Source: Aquimarina agarilytica ZC1 | Lineage (GTDB): Bacteria > Bacteroidota > Bacteroidia > Flavobacteriales > Flavobacteriaceae | Length of the DNA: 63,330 bases | Direction of reading: 5' to 3' | NCBI RefSeq assembly: GCF_000255455.1 | Contig: NZ_JH621267.1 | Span: forward strand, 1 to 63,330 | Part shown: in pieces, positions 38,041 to 46,960 of the stretch | Layout of the letters: each line of letters begins with the position of its first letter | How positions within the stretch are numbered: position 1 is the stretch's first letter | The notes under the pieces: generated by a model | Seen by the model: only the letters and a program-made list of their open reading frames with translations | What the model was told of the DNA's origin: nothing | Database searches by the model: none | Position numbers and translations under genes: made by a program

Positions 38041-38955
38041 ATGCAAAAATCAATTACAATCCCTGCTCCATTAAAAAAAGGGGACACTGTTGCTATTGTG
38101 GCTACAGCTAGAAAAATTTCACTTTCTGAAATTGATTTTGCTATAAATTGGCTAAAAAGCCTAGGCTACAAGGTACTATTAGGCAAAACTATTGAGTTAG
38201 CGCATCATCAATTTGCCGGAACCGATGTCCAGCGTGCTACTGATTTACAAAACATGCTGAATAATCCAGAAATTAAAGCCATATGGTGTGCTCGAGGCGG
38301 TTATGGCAGTGTTCGAATTATTGATAAAGTTGACTTTTCCGTTTTAACAAGACAGCCTAAATGGCTTATTGGATATTCCGATGTTACTGCAATACATTCA
38401 CATTTAAACCAACTTAACATGGCTACTATCCACGCATCAATGCCAATTGATATTGAAAAGTCGAGTATACAAGCAAAAGAAACATTAGTCCATTTATTGC
38501 AAGGAAAAAATAATTTAATTGATTTTGGCGCTACTCCTAAAAATAAAATAGGCCAAGCTAATGGAATAGCTATTGGAGGGAATCTTTCCATGCTTTATTC
38601 ATTATGTGGCTCTATTTCTGCTATAAATACTAAAGGAAAAATCTTATTTTTAGAAGACTTAGACGAATATTTATACCACATAGACCGCATGCTTCAGAAC
38701 CTGGATAGGAATGGATTATTTAAAGATTTATCTGGTCTTGTTATAGGTGCCATGACAAATATGCACGACAATAGCATTCCGTTTGGGTATACTGTAAAAG
38801 AAATGATTTTAGAAATTACTAAAACATACGATTACCCTATCATTTTTGATGCTCCTTTTGGACATATAAAAGACAACCGAGCTATTGCTTTTGGAAAAGA
38901 AATTAGTTTAGAAGCTACTAACGAAAAAAGTGTATTAATTCAACAAATGAACTAA
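38041..38955 (+). CDS. LD-carboxypeptidase, peptidase family S66
   Basis: The protein has 304 residues without a signal peptide. The S66 pattern is visible: LKKGDTVAIVATARKIS at the start, IWCARGGYGSVRI, the nucleophile in WLIGYSDVTAIHSHL (Ser near 115), FLEDLDEYLYHIDRML with the catalytic Glu, and FGHIKDNRAIAFG with the His. Such enzymes cut the L,D bond between residues 3 and 4 of murein tetrapeptides during cell-wall recycling in the cytoplasm. yraN follows 12 nt later, so the two probably form an operon. Confidence 0.93.
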   Translation: MQKSITIPAPLKKGDTVAIVATARKISLSEIDFAINWLKSLGYKVLLGKTIELAHHQFAGTDVQRATDLQNMLNNPEIKAIWCARGGYGSVRIIDKVDFSVLTRQPKWLIGYSDVTAIHSHLNQLNMATIHASMPIDIEKSSIQAKETLVHLLQGKNNLIDFGATPKNKIGQANGIAIGGNLSMLYSLCGSISAINTKGKILFLEDLDEYLYHIDRMLQNLDRNGLFKDLSGLVIGAMTNMHDNSIPFGYTVKEMILEITKTYDYPIIFDAPFGHIKDNRAIAFGKEISLEATNEKSVLIQQMN

Positions 38956-38967
38956 CTAAAACAACCC

Positions 38968-39327
38968 ATGGCAGATCATAACGAATTAGGTAAGGAAGGC
39001 GAAAAACAAGCGCTTAACCTTTTAAAGCAAAAGGGATATAAAATTCACAAAACCAATTTTAGATACTTAAAACACGAAGTGGATATTATTGCCGAATTCA
39101 ATAATGAAATCATTGCCATAGAAGTTAAAACTAGAAGCACCCGTGATTTTGGTGATCCGCAGGATTTTATAAAACCTACACAAATAAAATCTATTGTTAC
39201 TGCTTTAAATTTTTACATTCAAAAAAATGACATTGATTTAGAAGCCCGCTTTGATGTTATTGCTATTGTTGCTATCCACGGAAAATTTGAAATTGAGCAT
39301 ATCGAAGATGCTTTTCTTTCTTTTTAA
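38968..39327 (+). CDS. YraN/UPF0102 family nuclease-like protein
   Basis: The protein has 119 residues, the typical length. The family block is clear: LGKEGEKQALNLLKQKGYKI, then NFRYLKHEVDIIAE and IIAIEVKTRSTRDFGDP. The D and ExK residues form a PD-(D/E)XK-type site resembling Holliday-junction resolvases, but the family role is unproven. It closes a two-gene operon with the LD-carboxypeptidase. Confidence 0.93.
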   Translation: MADHNELGKEGEKQALNLLKQKGYKIHKTNFRYLKHEVDIIAEFNNEIIAIEVKTRSTRDFGDPQDFIKPTQIKSIVTALNFYIQKNDIDLEARFDVIAIVAIHGKFEIEHIEDAFLSF

Positions 39328-39330
39328 AAA

Positions 39331-39370
39331 AACCTTGTTCGAATAAAATATAATTCTTTCGAACAAGGTT
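39331..39370. terminator. Bidirectional terminator
   Basis: AACCTTGTTCGAA (39331-39343) pairs perfectly with TTCGAACAAGGTT (39358-39370), flanked by A and T tracts, between convergent genes. Confidence 0.85.
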
Positions 39371-39382
39371 TTCATAATACAA

Positions 39383-39565
39383 TTACTGTTCAATATCTTC
39401 AGCTAAAAAACTGACTAATTCATTTGCTTCAAAAACGGGTGTCAACTGTATAGGATTACAACAGACTTCACAGTCTTCAACATAGGTTTGTTTGGTGATA
39501 CTAGGATCGAGTAACATCGAAATATTTTCCCAACAATATGGACATTGAAAAAAATGTTCAAACAT
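39383..39565 (-). CDS. CPXCG-motif cysteine-rich protein
   Basis: This 60-residue protein has two cysteine pairs, CPYC near residue 8 and CEVCC near 34, so it probably binds one zinc. The layout FFQCPYCWENI, then DPS and YVEDCEVCCNPI, matches the small CPXCG family of unknown role. Its start overlaps the MarR stop by one base, so it is translationally coupled to the regulator. Confidence 0.9.
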   Translation of the reverse strand: MFEHFFQCPYCWENISMLLDPSITKQTYVEDCEVCCNPIQLTPVFEANELVSFLAEDIEQ

Positions 39566-40032
39566 TATTTCAAACCTTGCTTTTCAGCAATTTCAGCCAT
39601 TCTGGCCTTTACTTTTTTTAAAGCCTCAACAAGAATATCTCTTTCTTGAATACTTAAACTATCCTGTACTTCTGGAATAAGTTGATACATAATAGGCAAT
39701 ACTTTTTGGATAACTTTTTTTCCGTACACCGTTAAAAATATACGATTAACACGCTTATCCACCTCGTCGGTTCTCATGATAATGAAATCCTTTTTTACCA
39801 TTGAATTTACCACACGCATCATAGAAACTTTATCACGATGTGTAATAAAAGCCATATCATTCATACGCTGACCATCATTTACATTTAACCGTTTTAAAAT
39901 GCTCCATTCTTCTTTGGTTAAATTAAGGCCATTCTTTTTAAAAGCATTCTGAACAATAAATCCAAAATCATAATGAATTTTCCCAACCCATGAAAGGGCA
40001 TGTGAGTTGATATCTATTTCTTCAAATTCCAT
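39565..40032 (-). CDS. MarR-family transcriptional regulator
   Basis: The protein has 155 residues. The winged helix spans about 35-105: LTKEEWSILKRLNVNDGQ, then MNDMAFITHRDKVSMMRVVNSMVKKDFI (recognition helix) and the wing RTDEVDKRVNRIFLT. Members bind short palindromes and respond to phenolic ligands or oxidants. It lies 18 bp after the ABC-F gene in the same direction and is coupled to the CPXCG gene. The target is unknown. Confidence 0.92.
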   Translation of the reverse strand: MEFEEIDINSHALSWVGKIHYDFGFIVQNAFKKNGLNLTKEEWSILKRLNVNDGQRMNDMAFITHRDKVSMMRVVNSMVKKDFIIMRTDEVDKRVNRIFLTVYGKKVIQKVLPIMYQLIPEVQDSLSIQERDILVEALKKVKARMAEIAEKQGLK

Positions 40033-40049
40033 CTTATTTTATATCTTAA

Positions 40050-41966
40050 TTAAGCCAATTCTTCAATTTCTAATTGTAAATTTTCCCATAGGTCCAAAGC
40101 TTCTTGAAGCTGTTTTTTCTTGGCATCATAATTTACAAAAAAATCAGGCTTTGCCATAGTTTCTTCATAATTTGATTCCAATTCTTCGTCTAACTTTTTA
40201 ATTTCTCTTTCAAGTGCACTTATTTTACTTTCGGAATTACTGATTTTATTTTGAAGCGATTTTAACCTCTTCTGCTCCTCATAACTTTTCTGTTGCTTCA
40301 CTTTTTCCTTAGGAACTATTTTTTGAGGCTTATCCGTTTTTTCAATTTCACGCATATCCAACGCCTTACGCTCTTCCAAATAATAATCAATATCTCCTAA
40401 ATATTCTTTAATTTTTCGACTCTTAAATTCATAAACTTTATTGGTTAAACCTTGTAAAAAATCCCTATCGTGTGAAACTAATAATAAGGTGCCTTCAAAA
40501 TTTTCTAAAGCCGACTTTAATACATTTTTAGATTTAATATCCAAATGGTTGGTTGGCTCATCCATCACCAACACATTAAACGGCTGTAACAGAAGTTTAC
40601 AAAGAGCCAGTCGATTACGCTCACCTCCCGAAAGTACTTTTACTTTTTTATCTACATCATCACCTCTAAATAAAAAGGATCCCAACATATCACGCACTTT
40701 AGAACGTGTTTTTTCGTCGGCAGCATTAATCATGGTTTCCTCAATAGTAATTTCTCCATCTAGATATTCTGCTTGATTTTGGGCAAAATATCCAATTTGC
40801 ACGTTATGTCCCAGCTTTAAATTACCTGTATGTGATAACTCATCCACTATAATTTTAGCCAAGGTTGATTTCCCTTGCCCATTTTGTCCCACAAAAGCAG
40901 TTTTAGATCCACGTTCAATTAATAAATCAATGTTTTCTAAAATCTTCTTTTCACCATATGATTTACCAATATTTTCGGCCTCAATAACCACCTTACCTGG
41001 TTGTATACTTATGGGAAACTTTATATTCATTACGGCATTATCATCTTCATCGACAACAATACGCTCTACTTTATCTAACTTTTTTATTAAGGACTGCGCC
41101 ATGGAAGCTTTAGTTGCTTTGGCTCTAAATTTTTCAATTAACTTCTCCGTATGTTCAATTTGTTTTGCTTGATTTTTTTGAGTTGCTAATTGTTGTTCTC
41201 GTAATTCCTTGCGTAGCACCAAGTACTTTGAATAGGGCTTATCGTAATCATATATTTTACCTAACGAAATTTCTATGGTTCTATTGGTTACATTATCCAA
41301 AAACATTTTATCATGTGATACAATAACCACGGCACCAGAATAATTTTTCAAGAAATTCTCTAACCAAATAATCGATTCAATATCTAAATGGTTGGTTGGC
41401 TCATCGAGCAATAAAATATCATTACTTTGTAATAATAATTTTGCCAACTCAATACGCATACGCCATCCACCCGAAAAGGTATCGGTAAGATTATCAAAAT
41501 CTTCTTTTTTAAACCCCAAACCTAAAAGGACTTTTTCTGTTTCACCTTGATAATTATAGCCCCCTAAAATCTCATAATGTGACGTAGCATCACTCACATC
41601 CTCAATAAGCTTTGCATAAGCCTCACTTTCATAATCTGTTCGTTCGGTAAGCTGCTTATTTATTGCTTCTATCTGACGCTCTAGGTCTTTAATATCCTCA
41701 AAAGCCTCGTAGGCCTCCTCTAAAACTGTTCTTCCTTCAACAAAATCAATATCTTGTTTTAAAAAACCAATTTTAGCATTTTTATCCATCGCAATTTGAC
41801 CAGTATCAGGCTCTTGCTCTCTGGATAAAATTTTTAACATCGTTGATTTTCCTGCTCCATTTTTCCCAACTAAACCTACTCGATCTCCTGGAACGATTTT
41901 AAAAGTGATATCTTCGAAAAGATATTCCCCCGCGAAAGAAATTGACAGATTATGTATATTCAACAT
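40050..41966 (-). CDS. ABC-F family ATPase
   Basis: The protein has 638 residues from ATG 41966. An upstream in-frame TTG (41984) is rejected because it is part of the CATCTTTG promoter element. Two ATPase domains carry GLVGKNGAGKS and FVGQNGQGKS Walker A motifs and the signatures FSGGWRMR and LSGGERNR. The linker and the C-terminal coiled coil (about 560-630, KQQKSYEEQKR onwards) match the Uup/YdiF-like group. There are no membrane helices, so it acts on ribosomes or nucleic acid rather than in transport. It is followed by the MarR and CPXCG genes. Confidence 0.93.
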   Translation of the reverse strand: MLNIHNLSISFAGEYLFEDITFKIVPGDRVGLVGKNGAGKSTMLKILSREQEPDTGQIAMDKNAKIGFLKQDIDFVEGRTVLEEAYEAFEDIKDLERQIEAINKQLTERTDYESEAYAKLIEDVSDATSHYEILGGYNYQGETEKVLLGLGFKKEDFDNLTDTFSGGWRMRIELAKLLLQSNDILLLDEPTNHLDIESIIWLENFLKNYSGAVVIVSHDKMFLDNVTNRTIEISLGKIYDYDKPYSKYLVLRKELREQQLATQKNQAKQIEHTEKLIEKFRAKATKASMAQSLIKKLDKVERIVVDEDDNAVMNIKFPISIQPGKVVIEAENIGKSYGEKKILENIDLLIERGSKTAFVGQNGQGKSTLAKIIVDELSHTGNLKLGHNVQIGYFAQNQAEYLDGEITIEETMINAADEKTRSKVRDMLGSFLFRGDDVDKKVKVLSGGERNRLALCKLLLQPFNVLVMDEPTNHLDIKSKNVLKSALENFEGTLLLVSHDRDFLQGLTNKVYEFKSRKIKEYLGDIDYYLEERKALDMREIEKTDKPQKIVPKEKVKQQKSYEEQKRLKSLQNKISNSESKISALEREIKKLDEELESNYEETMAKPDFFVNYDAKKKQLQEALDLWENLQLEIEELA

Positions 41967-41982
41967 TGCTAAAAATTTGTGC

Positions 41983-41990
41983 AAAGATGC
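41983..41990 (-). promoter_or_regulatory. ABC-F gene promoter element (start-deciding)
   Basis: On the minus strand CATCTTTG lies about 17 nt before ATG 41966 and differs from TAnnTTTG only at its first base. Its TTG would be the longer start, which therefore cannot be on the transcript. Confidence 0.45.
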
Positions 41991-42094
41991 TTATTTTTAC
42001 GTTAGTAAAAAAGCTTGTTAACGTCATAGTTGACAGTAGGTACTTTTATTTACAAATCGTTAACAAACGAATAATTTTAAACACCCCCTAAATT

Positions 42095-42478
42095 ATGAAA
42101 TTTTTGAAAGGCACATCAATTTACAGCATTTTGACTGGCAGTTGCCCTGTTTGTCATAATGAATCCATGTACAAAAACACGAGCGCTTTTGCCATAAAAA
42201 ATGTATTAGGAATGAATGAGCGCTGTAGTCATTGCCACACTAAATACAGTATGGAGCCCTCATTTTTTTACGGAGCTATGTATGTTAGTTACGGAGTAGG
42301 TATTGCATTTGGAGTTGCGGCTTTTGTTATTTCGTATTTTTTTTTACATCTCAATTTACTTATGAGCTATATTGTTATTGTCGCGACAATAATAGGTTGT
42401 TTACCAATTATACTTCGCTTATCACGCAACATTTGGATTAACTTATTTATGAGTTATGATTCCTCTAAAAACAATTAA
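42095..42478 (+). CDS. DUF983 membrane protein
   Basis: The protein has 127 residues. A zinc-ribbon-like N-terminus has CPVCHN and CSHCHTKYS; then come the conserved EPSFFYGAMYVSYGVG and two membrane helices (about 68-90 and 95-115). This is the DUF983 pattern, of unknown role in the inner membrane. It is divergent from the ABC-F gene. An imperfect hairpin with a TTTTATT tail follows at 42488-42537. Confidence 0.9.
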   Translation: MKFLKGTSIYSILTGSCPVCHNESMYKNTSAFAIKNVLGMNERCSHCHTKYSMEPSFFYGAMYVSYGVGIAFGVAAFVISYFFLHLNLLMSYIVIVATIIGCLPIILRLSRNIWINLFMSYDSSKNN

Positions 42479-42487
42479 CAGTTTCTG

Positions 42488-42537
42488 AATAAAATGACTT
42501 CAGATTTAAAATTAACACGAATCTGTAGTCTTTTATT
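42488..42537 (+). terminator. Probable terminator after DUF983 gene
   Basis: The GACTTCAGATT region (arm 42488-42506) pairs with one mismatch with AATCTGTAGTC (42520-42530), followed by TTTTATT. Confidence 0.55.
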
Positions 42538-42586
42538 TAAAACTAAAAATCTTGAAAATACACTTAATTTTCACCTGTACTTAACA

Positions 42587-43630
42587 TTATTTAGAGCTAT
42601 AACGACTACAATCAATTTCTTTACGTAATTCTGTCCCATTTTCCATAAACTCCACCAACTCTTTTGCAACAGTTGGACCTATCATTACCCCTCTTGTGCC
42701 TAAGCCATTAAGCACATATAGATTTTTATGTTCATTATGTTGACCAACTAAAGGCCTTCTGTCCCTAACAGTGGGACGCACCGCTGTAACTTGATCAATA
42801 ATTGTATAGGGTACAGAAATTAAATCATTCAAATAAGTAACCAACTGATCCCTTACTGCCTGTTCATAATTATCTTTTGGCACCTGTTGCTCATATGTCG
42901 CTCCAAATTTGTACCTATTACCCCCTAATGGAACAATAAAAAAATGTGATTTAATTGCTTGTTTTAACTCCAAAGCTTCACTTTCGATAATAAGATAAGT
43001 TCCTTTATTCCCAACTAGAGACAACTGATTAAAGAAAGGATTTTTTGTTAATCCAAAACCTTCACAAAAGACTATTTTTTTAGCCTTAATACCTTTATAA
43101 ATAACTCCATCATTATTAATTTGTAGTAAACTATGATCAAAATCCTCATTTAAATAGGCCGATTTATTTTTTAACTGCTCTTCATAAGCTTCCAACATTT
43201 TTCGTACTAAAATACGTCCTGTTTTCATTACCTGCCCATATTTATACGGAGCTTGTATTGCATTTGTTGGATTTTCCACTAAATAAGGAGACAAATAACG
43301 ACTCAATTCTGGTTTGTCTATTTTCTCGAACCAGTTATTCTGTTCTTCGGCGGAATGAAACCTTCTTAACACCGGCAACTCCTCTATAATTGCTGTTTTT
43401 AAATTAAATGCTAAATCATTATAAAAAAGTTTTGCATAACTCAGTTGTTCATGCCCATCCCACGCCATGGTATAGCGTTTTAAAATCACAGGATTAAACA
43501 AACCTGCAGCCACCACCGAAGCTTTTACATCCGATCCATCAATCACATAAACTGACTTCCCTTCGCGTTCTAAATGCGCAGCCAACACACAACCTCCAAT
43601 ACCAAATCCAACAATAATATAATCCACCAT
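42587..43630 (-). CDS. FAD-dependent oxidoreductase (DadA-like)
   Basis: The protein has 347 residues. The N-terminal dinucleotide-binding motif is VGFGIGGCVLAAHLEREG with the acidic residue in VYVIDGSD. The C-terminal block RPTVRDRRPLVG then LNGLGTRGVMIGPTVAKEL is typical of D-amino-acid oxidase/glycine oxidase-like enzymes. The substrate is unknown. It is placed next to gldN in the same direction but is separated from it by a terminator and has its own promoter element, so it is independently expressed. Confidence 0.9.
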   Translation of the reverse strand: MVDYIIVGFGIGGCVLAAHLEREGKSVYVIDGSDVKASVVAAGLFNPVILKRYTMAWDGHEQLSYAKLFYNDLAFNLKTAIIEELPVLRRFHSAEEQNNWFEKIDKPELSRYLSPYLVENPTNAIQAPYKYGQVMKTGRILVRKMLEAYEEQLKNKSAYLNEDFDHSLLQINNDGVIYKGIKAKKIVFCEGFGLTKNPFFNQLSLVGNKGTYLIIESEALELKQAIKSHFFIVPLGGNRYKFGATYEQQVPKDNYEQAVRDQLVTYLNDLISVPYTIIDQVTAVRPTVRDRRPLVGQHNEHKNLYVLNGLGTRGVMIGPTVAKELVEFMENGTELRKEIDCSRYSSK

Positions 43631-43637
43631 AGGGAAG

Positions 43638-43645
43638 CAAAGTTA
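43638..43645 (-). promoter_or_regulatory. FAD oxidoreductase -7 promoter element
   Basis: TAACTTTG on the minus strand matches TAnnTTTG, 8 nt before the ATG at 43630. The very short leader suggests a leaderless or near-leaderless transcript. Confidence 0.5.
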
Positions 43646-43691
43646 CTACATTTGTTTTGGTTTAAAATAGCACTAATTTATAATCAAAAAA

Positions 43692-43721
43692 AAAATGCCT
43701 TTGGATTTCCAAAGGCATTTT
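43692..43721 (-). terminator. gldKLMN operon terminator
   Basis: AAAATGCCTTTGG (43692-43704) pairs perfectly with CCAAAGGCATTTT (43709-43721) around an ATTT loop, just after gldN; on the minus strand a T tract follows. Confidence 0.88.
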
Positions 43722-43747
43722 CAAAATTATATAAAATACTAATAACA

Positions 43748-44638
43748 CTAGTAATTCCACATATCTTGTTCAAAATCACGAATACTTTCTTTTATTCTTT
43801 GACTTTCTAATAACTGTAGTAAAGCATTATCATTAATATAATCCTCAACCTTACGGTCACCTTGTTCGTTATCCTCTTTGTAAATCACACTACTAAATCT
43901 TCGTGAATTTAACAAGTGATCAAATGATATAGGCATGTACGTATTTTTACGGTTAAAAGCTTTAGCCTTGTGTAAAATCTCTCTTACTTGTGGGTAATAT
44001 ACCCAAAATAAAGGAACTAAATCAGGCTCTTCGTCATCGATAAAGTTAACATCCGGTGCTACTGGAGCAATACCTAATAAACGATATTTCAATTCTCCTT
44101 GTCTTTTATCAAAGTACCACAGACCCTTAACATGGTATTCGGCAATATCTTGCGCAGTTAAATCTCTAGTCTCAATAAATTCTTGAGATACTAGTTCACC
44201 TGCATTCAATTGCTCAATACCTAAATCTGTTGTATCTACTTTTCTAATAGTAGCACTTAAATCTTCAAGTGTTCTTTTTTCTGTAAAATATGAATCTGAG
44301 TATACATTCTCTAACTTCCCATTTTTTATACTACTCAATAGTACGTCAAATAACGATCTTCTATCAGATCCGATATTTACAGTATCAATTGGATAGTATA
44401 ACGGAAAATTAACTCTTTCATCAAGGTCAATAATTTCCCAAGTGGTTTTAGCCCAAAGTACATCTCTATCATCCACATATCCATATTCCAATGGATTGTC
44501 GTTGTCATTCTCAATCTGCTGAGCAGTCTTTACACCGATGTCCTCAGGGTTTTGAGAATTTAGCGCATTTGCTTGACCCATTACAGAAGCCGAAACAACA
44601 ATACTAAAGGTTAAAGCTATAAAATTTCTCAAATTCAT
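43748..44638 (-). CDS. gldN: Gliding motility / type IX secretion protein GldN
   Basis: This 296-residue periplasmic protein has a signal peptide (about 1-22, ending SVMGQ). The GldN-type blocks RDVLWAKTTWEIIDLDERVNFPLYYP, AEYHVKGLWYFDKRQGELKYRLLGIAPVAPD and SFDHLLNSRRFSSVIYKEDN are clear. GldN forms the ring-like GldK/GldN structure at the outer-membrane side of the type IX secretion system, which exports adhesins and many secreted enzymes. It is last in gldK-L-M-N. Confidence 0.96.
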   Translation of the reverse strand: MNLRNFIALTFSIVVSASVMGQANALNSQNPEDIGVKTAQQIENDNDNPLEYGYVDDRDVLWAKTTWEIIDLDERVNFPLYYPIDTVNIGSDRRSLFDVLLSSIKNGKLENVYSDSYFTEKRTLEDLSATIRKVDTTDLGIEQLNAGELVSQEFIETRDLTAQDIAEYHVKGLWYFDKRQGELKYRLLGIAPVAPDVNFIDDEEPDLVPLFWVYYPQVREILHKAKAFNRKNTYMPISFDHLLNSRRFSSVIYKEDNEQGDRKVEDYINDNALLQLLESQRIKESIRDFEQDMWNY

Positions 44639-44658
44639 AATTACGATAATTAATTATA

Positions 44659-46218
44659 TTAGTTTGTTAACTCAACTATCACAGGAGATACCTTTTTTAC
44701 ACGGTATGAGCTTCCTGAAGCCAACTTAGCATTAATATCAAATATTTGAACAGACTCTCCACGCTTAGCTCTTTTTAAAGCGGCACGAGCAGCACTATTT
44801 AATTTACTTCCAGACACACGTGATGTAGGCTGTCCTGGTACTTTAATTTTAAATCCTGTTACTTTTAATTTCAAATTAAAATCAAAGTCAGGTAATATTG
44901 CTCCGATTGTTGAAACTGCCAGTGAACTTTTAGACATTTTTATTGATCCATCCTCACCACGTACTGTTCCTACAGGTCTTGGAATATCCTTAATACGGAA
45001 TGTTTTGCTATCGCTAACTACTTTTCCATTTGGTAATTTACCACTAACATTAATTTTAACTTCTCTCTTTTTAACATTAGTAACATTCATAGTATACTTT
45101 CCTGCTCCTTTTCCTGGCTTTAATCCTGGTGCTTTTGCACTTACAGAAGCCACACCTGGAATAGAAATTGTCATCGGGTTTGTTACACCACGATATACTA
45201 CATTCATTTTATCTGCAGATATTACTGCCGAATTAGGTAATGGAATTACAGAATAAGATCCTTTAATATCAATAGGTATAATAGAATCTCCTTCTTTAAA
45301 TTGGAATAAACCTTTAATTTCATGCTCACCAACATTACCTGCAGGGAAGTCTAAAATTGTTTGCCCTTCTTGCATAGCATCTGCTGGAAGCTCTTTTCCA
45401 TTAACAACTACTTTATGCGCTTTTAAAGTTTTATCTTTTTTACCTAAGATAATTTTCCCTGTAAATTTCTCACCTGAAAAATAAGCTGTTTTATCTGCAA
45501 CAACTATAGCTTCGAAGTTAGATAAAGAAACCTCGCTCTTTAATTTACCTCCAAGTATAGCCGATAATATTTCAGATTCGTCTTTCTTAACATCGTTTTC
45601 CATTTGAGTTAACTTTGTTAAAGAAGCTACCATTGGAAAACCTTCGTAGTTGTAACGTAACCAATCTACTTTTAATCCATCTCTATTCTCAACTGGTTCA
45701 GTAGAAAAATCAGCATTTACAGATTTAATAATTTCAGTAAAGTCGGTAGTCCCTCCTTTAAGCTCTGCATTAATTCCATTACGGTAAGCATTTATTTTTT
45801 CAACAAATTCTTTACCTGCTGAAGTTATTTTACCTCCTGCAAAGAAATGCTCATCTAAAGGCATTGATTTATCCATAGTTTGGTAATCCACCTTTTGCTC
45901 ATCATTCATACCTGCTAAAATAACATCCTTAGTTTCTTCTAAGTATTTAATTAAATCATCAGATAATTTAGCTATCTTTTTAGTCTTTTCAAGCTCAGGC
46001 TTGTACTTTTCTGGTTGCTCTTCTACTTTAGCTTGTAAGTCCTCCATAAAGGCTTCATTTCTTTCTGAAGCTCTTACATTAGATTTCTCCAATTTTTCGT
46101 TCATTAACCCGAACGCCGAAAGTACTTCTTTCGACATATTTAGTGCCATCATCGCGATGAATACTAAATACATCAGGTTAATCATCTTCTGTCTAGCGGA
46201 CAATTTTCCTCCTGCCAT
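44659..46218 (-). CDS. gldM: Type IX secretion motor protein GldM
   Basis: The protein has 519 residues. A single N-terminal membrane helix (MINLMYLVFIAMMALNMSKEVLSAF) carries the family signature. A large periplasmic part is built of four beta-rich domains. GldM forms a shaft with GldL that couples proton flow to the outer-membrane GldK/GldN ring. It lies 44 bp downstream of gldL and 20 bp upstream of gldN in one operon. Confidence 0.97.
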   Translation of the reverse strand: MAGGKLSARQKMINLMYLVFIAMMALNMSKEVLSAFGLMNEKLEKSNVRASERNEAFMEDLQAKVEEQPEKYKPELEKTKKIAKLSDDLIKYLEETKDVILAGMNDEQKVDYQTMDKSMPLDEHFFAGGKITSAGKEFVEKINAYRNGINAELKGGTTDFTEIIKSVNADFSTEPVENRDGLKVDWLRYNYEGFPMVASLTKLTQMENDVKKDESEILSAILGGKLKSEVSLSNFEAIVVADKTAYFSGEKFTGKIILGKKDKTLKAHKVVVNGKELPADAMQEGQTILDFPAGNVGEHEIKGLFQFKEGDSIIPIDIKGSYSVIPLPNSAVISADKMNVVYRGVTNPMTISIPGVASVSAKAPGLKPGKGAGKYTMNVTNVKKREVKINVSGKLPNGKVVSDSKTFRIKDIPRPVGTVRGEDGSIKMSKSSLAVSTIGAILPDFDFNLKLKVTGFKIKVPGQPTSRVSGSKLNSAARAALKRAKRGESVQIFDINAKLASGSSYRVKKVSPVIVELTN

Positions 46219-46262
46219 TTTAATTAGTTTTTAAGGTTAGTAATCTTAGTTATAAAAACTAA

Positions 46263-46895
46263 TTAATTTCTGTTCATAGCAGTTAACATTCCACCATACA
46301 CTCCATTTAATGAAGACAAGTTTGCTGCTAAACTTTCCATTTGTTCCTTTAACTTTCCAGCGTTATCCGCAATTGCTTGATTTGCATCAGCTTGTTTTTG
46401 AGAAGATTCTAACTGTATTTTATATAAGTTATTCAATGATTCCATTTGCGTTGCAGCAACAGACATTTCTTCACTATACTTCTTTTGAGAAGCAATACTA
46501 TCAACTGTAGGGCTAATTCCTTTAGCAGCGCCTTCAAAGTTACGTATACTCTGACCTAAGCTTTCCATTAGGCTTCCATCAATACGTGCTTCTTTAAGCA
46601 TAGCATCTAACTTTTGAGAAAGCATCCCTTGTTGATCTAATACTTCTTCTTTTTTCTTTCCTTTTGACTGACCTCCTGATAATTCAGGATATACTAGTGA
46701 CCAATCTAATTCGTCATCTACTGGTTCAAATGCTGAAACTACGAATACAAGCGCTTCAGTAATTAATCCGATGATAAGCATCTCATTACCGAAAGGCCAG
46801 TGCATTATCTTAAATAATGCTCCGATAATTACAACGGCCGCTCCGAGACCGTATACCATATTCATTACCTTCTTACTTCCTTTTGACTGTGCCAT
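46263..46895 (-). CDS. gldL: Type IX secretion motor protein GldL
   Basis: The protein has 210 residues. Two N-terminal membrane helices (about 10-30 and 38-58) surround KIMHWPFGNEMLIIGLITEA, where the conserved Glu is thought to take part in proton transfer. The rest is a cytoplasmic coiled coil. It forms the inner-membrane motor with GldM and is the second gene of gldK-L-M-N. Confidence 0.97.
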   Translation of the reverse strand: MAQSKGSKKVMNMVYGLGAAVVIIGALFKIMHWPFGNEMLIIGLITEALVFVVSAFEPVDDELDWSLVYPELSGGQSKGKKKEEVLDQQGMLSQKLDAMLKEARIDGSLMESLGQSIRNFEGAAKGISPTVDSIASQKKYSEEMSVAATQMESLNNLYKIQLESSQKQADANQAIADNAGKLKEQMESLAANLSSLNGVYGGMLTAMNRN

Positions 46896-46960
46896 AATAA
46901 ATTTTTTAGTTTAAGTTTTAAAGTTTAATTGGTTAAATTGGGGCAATTTTTTTTGTTAAA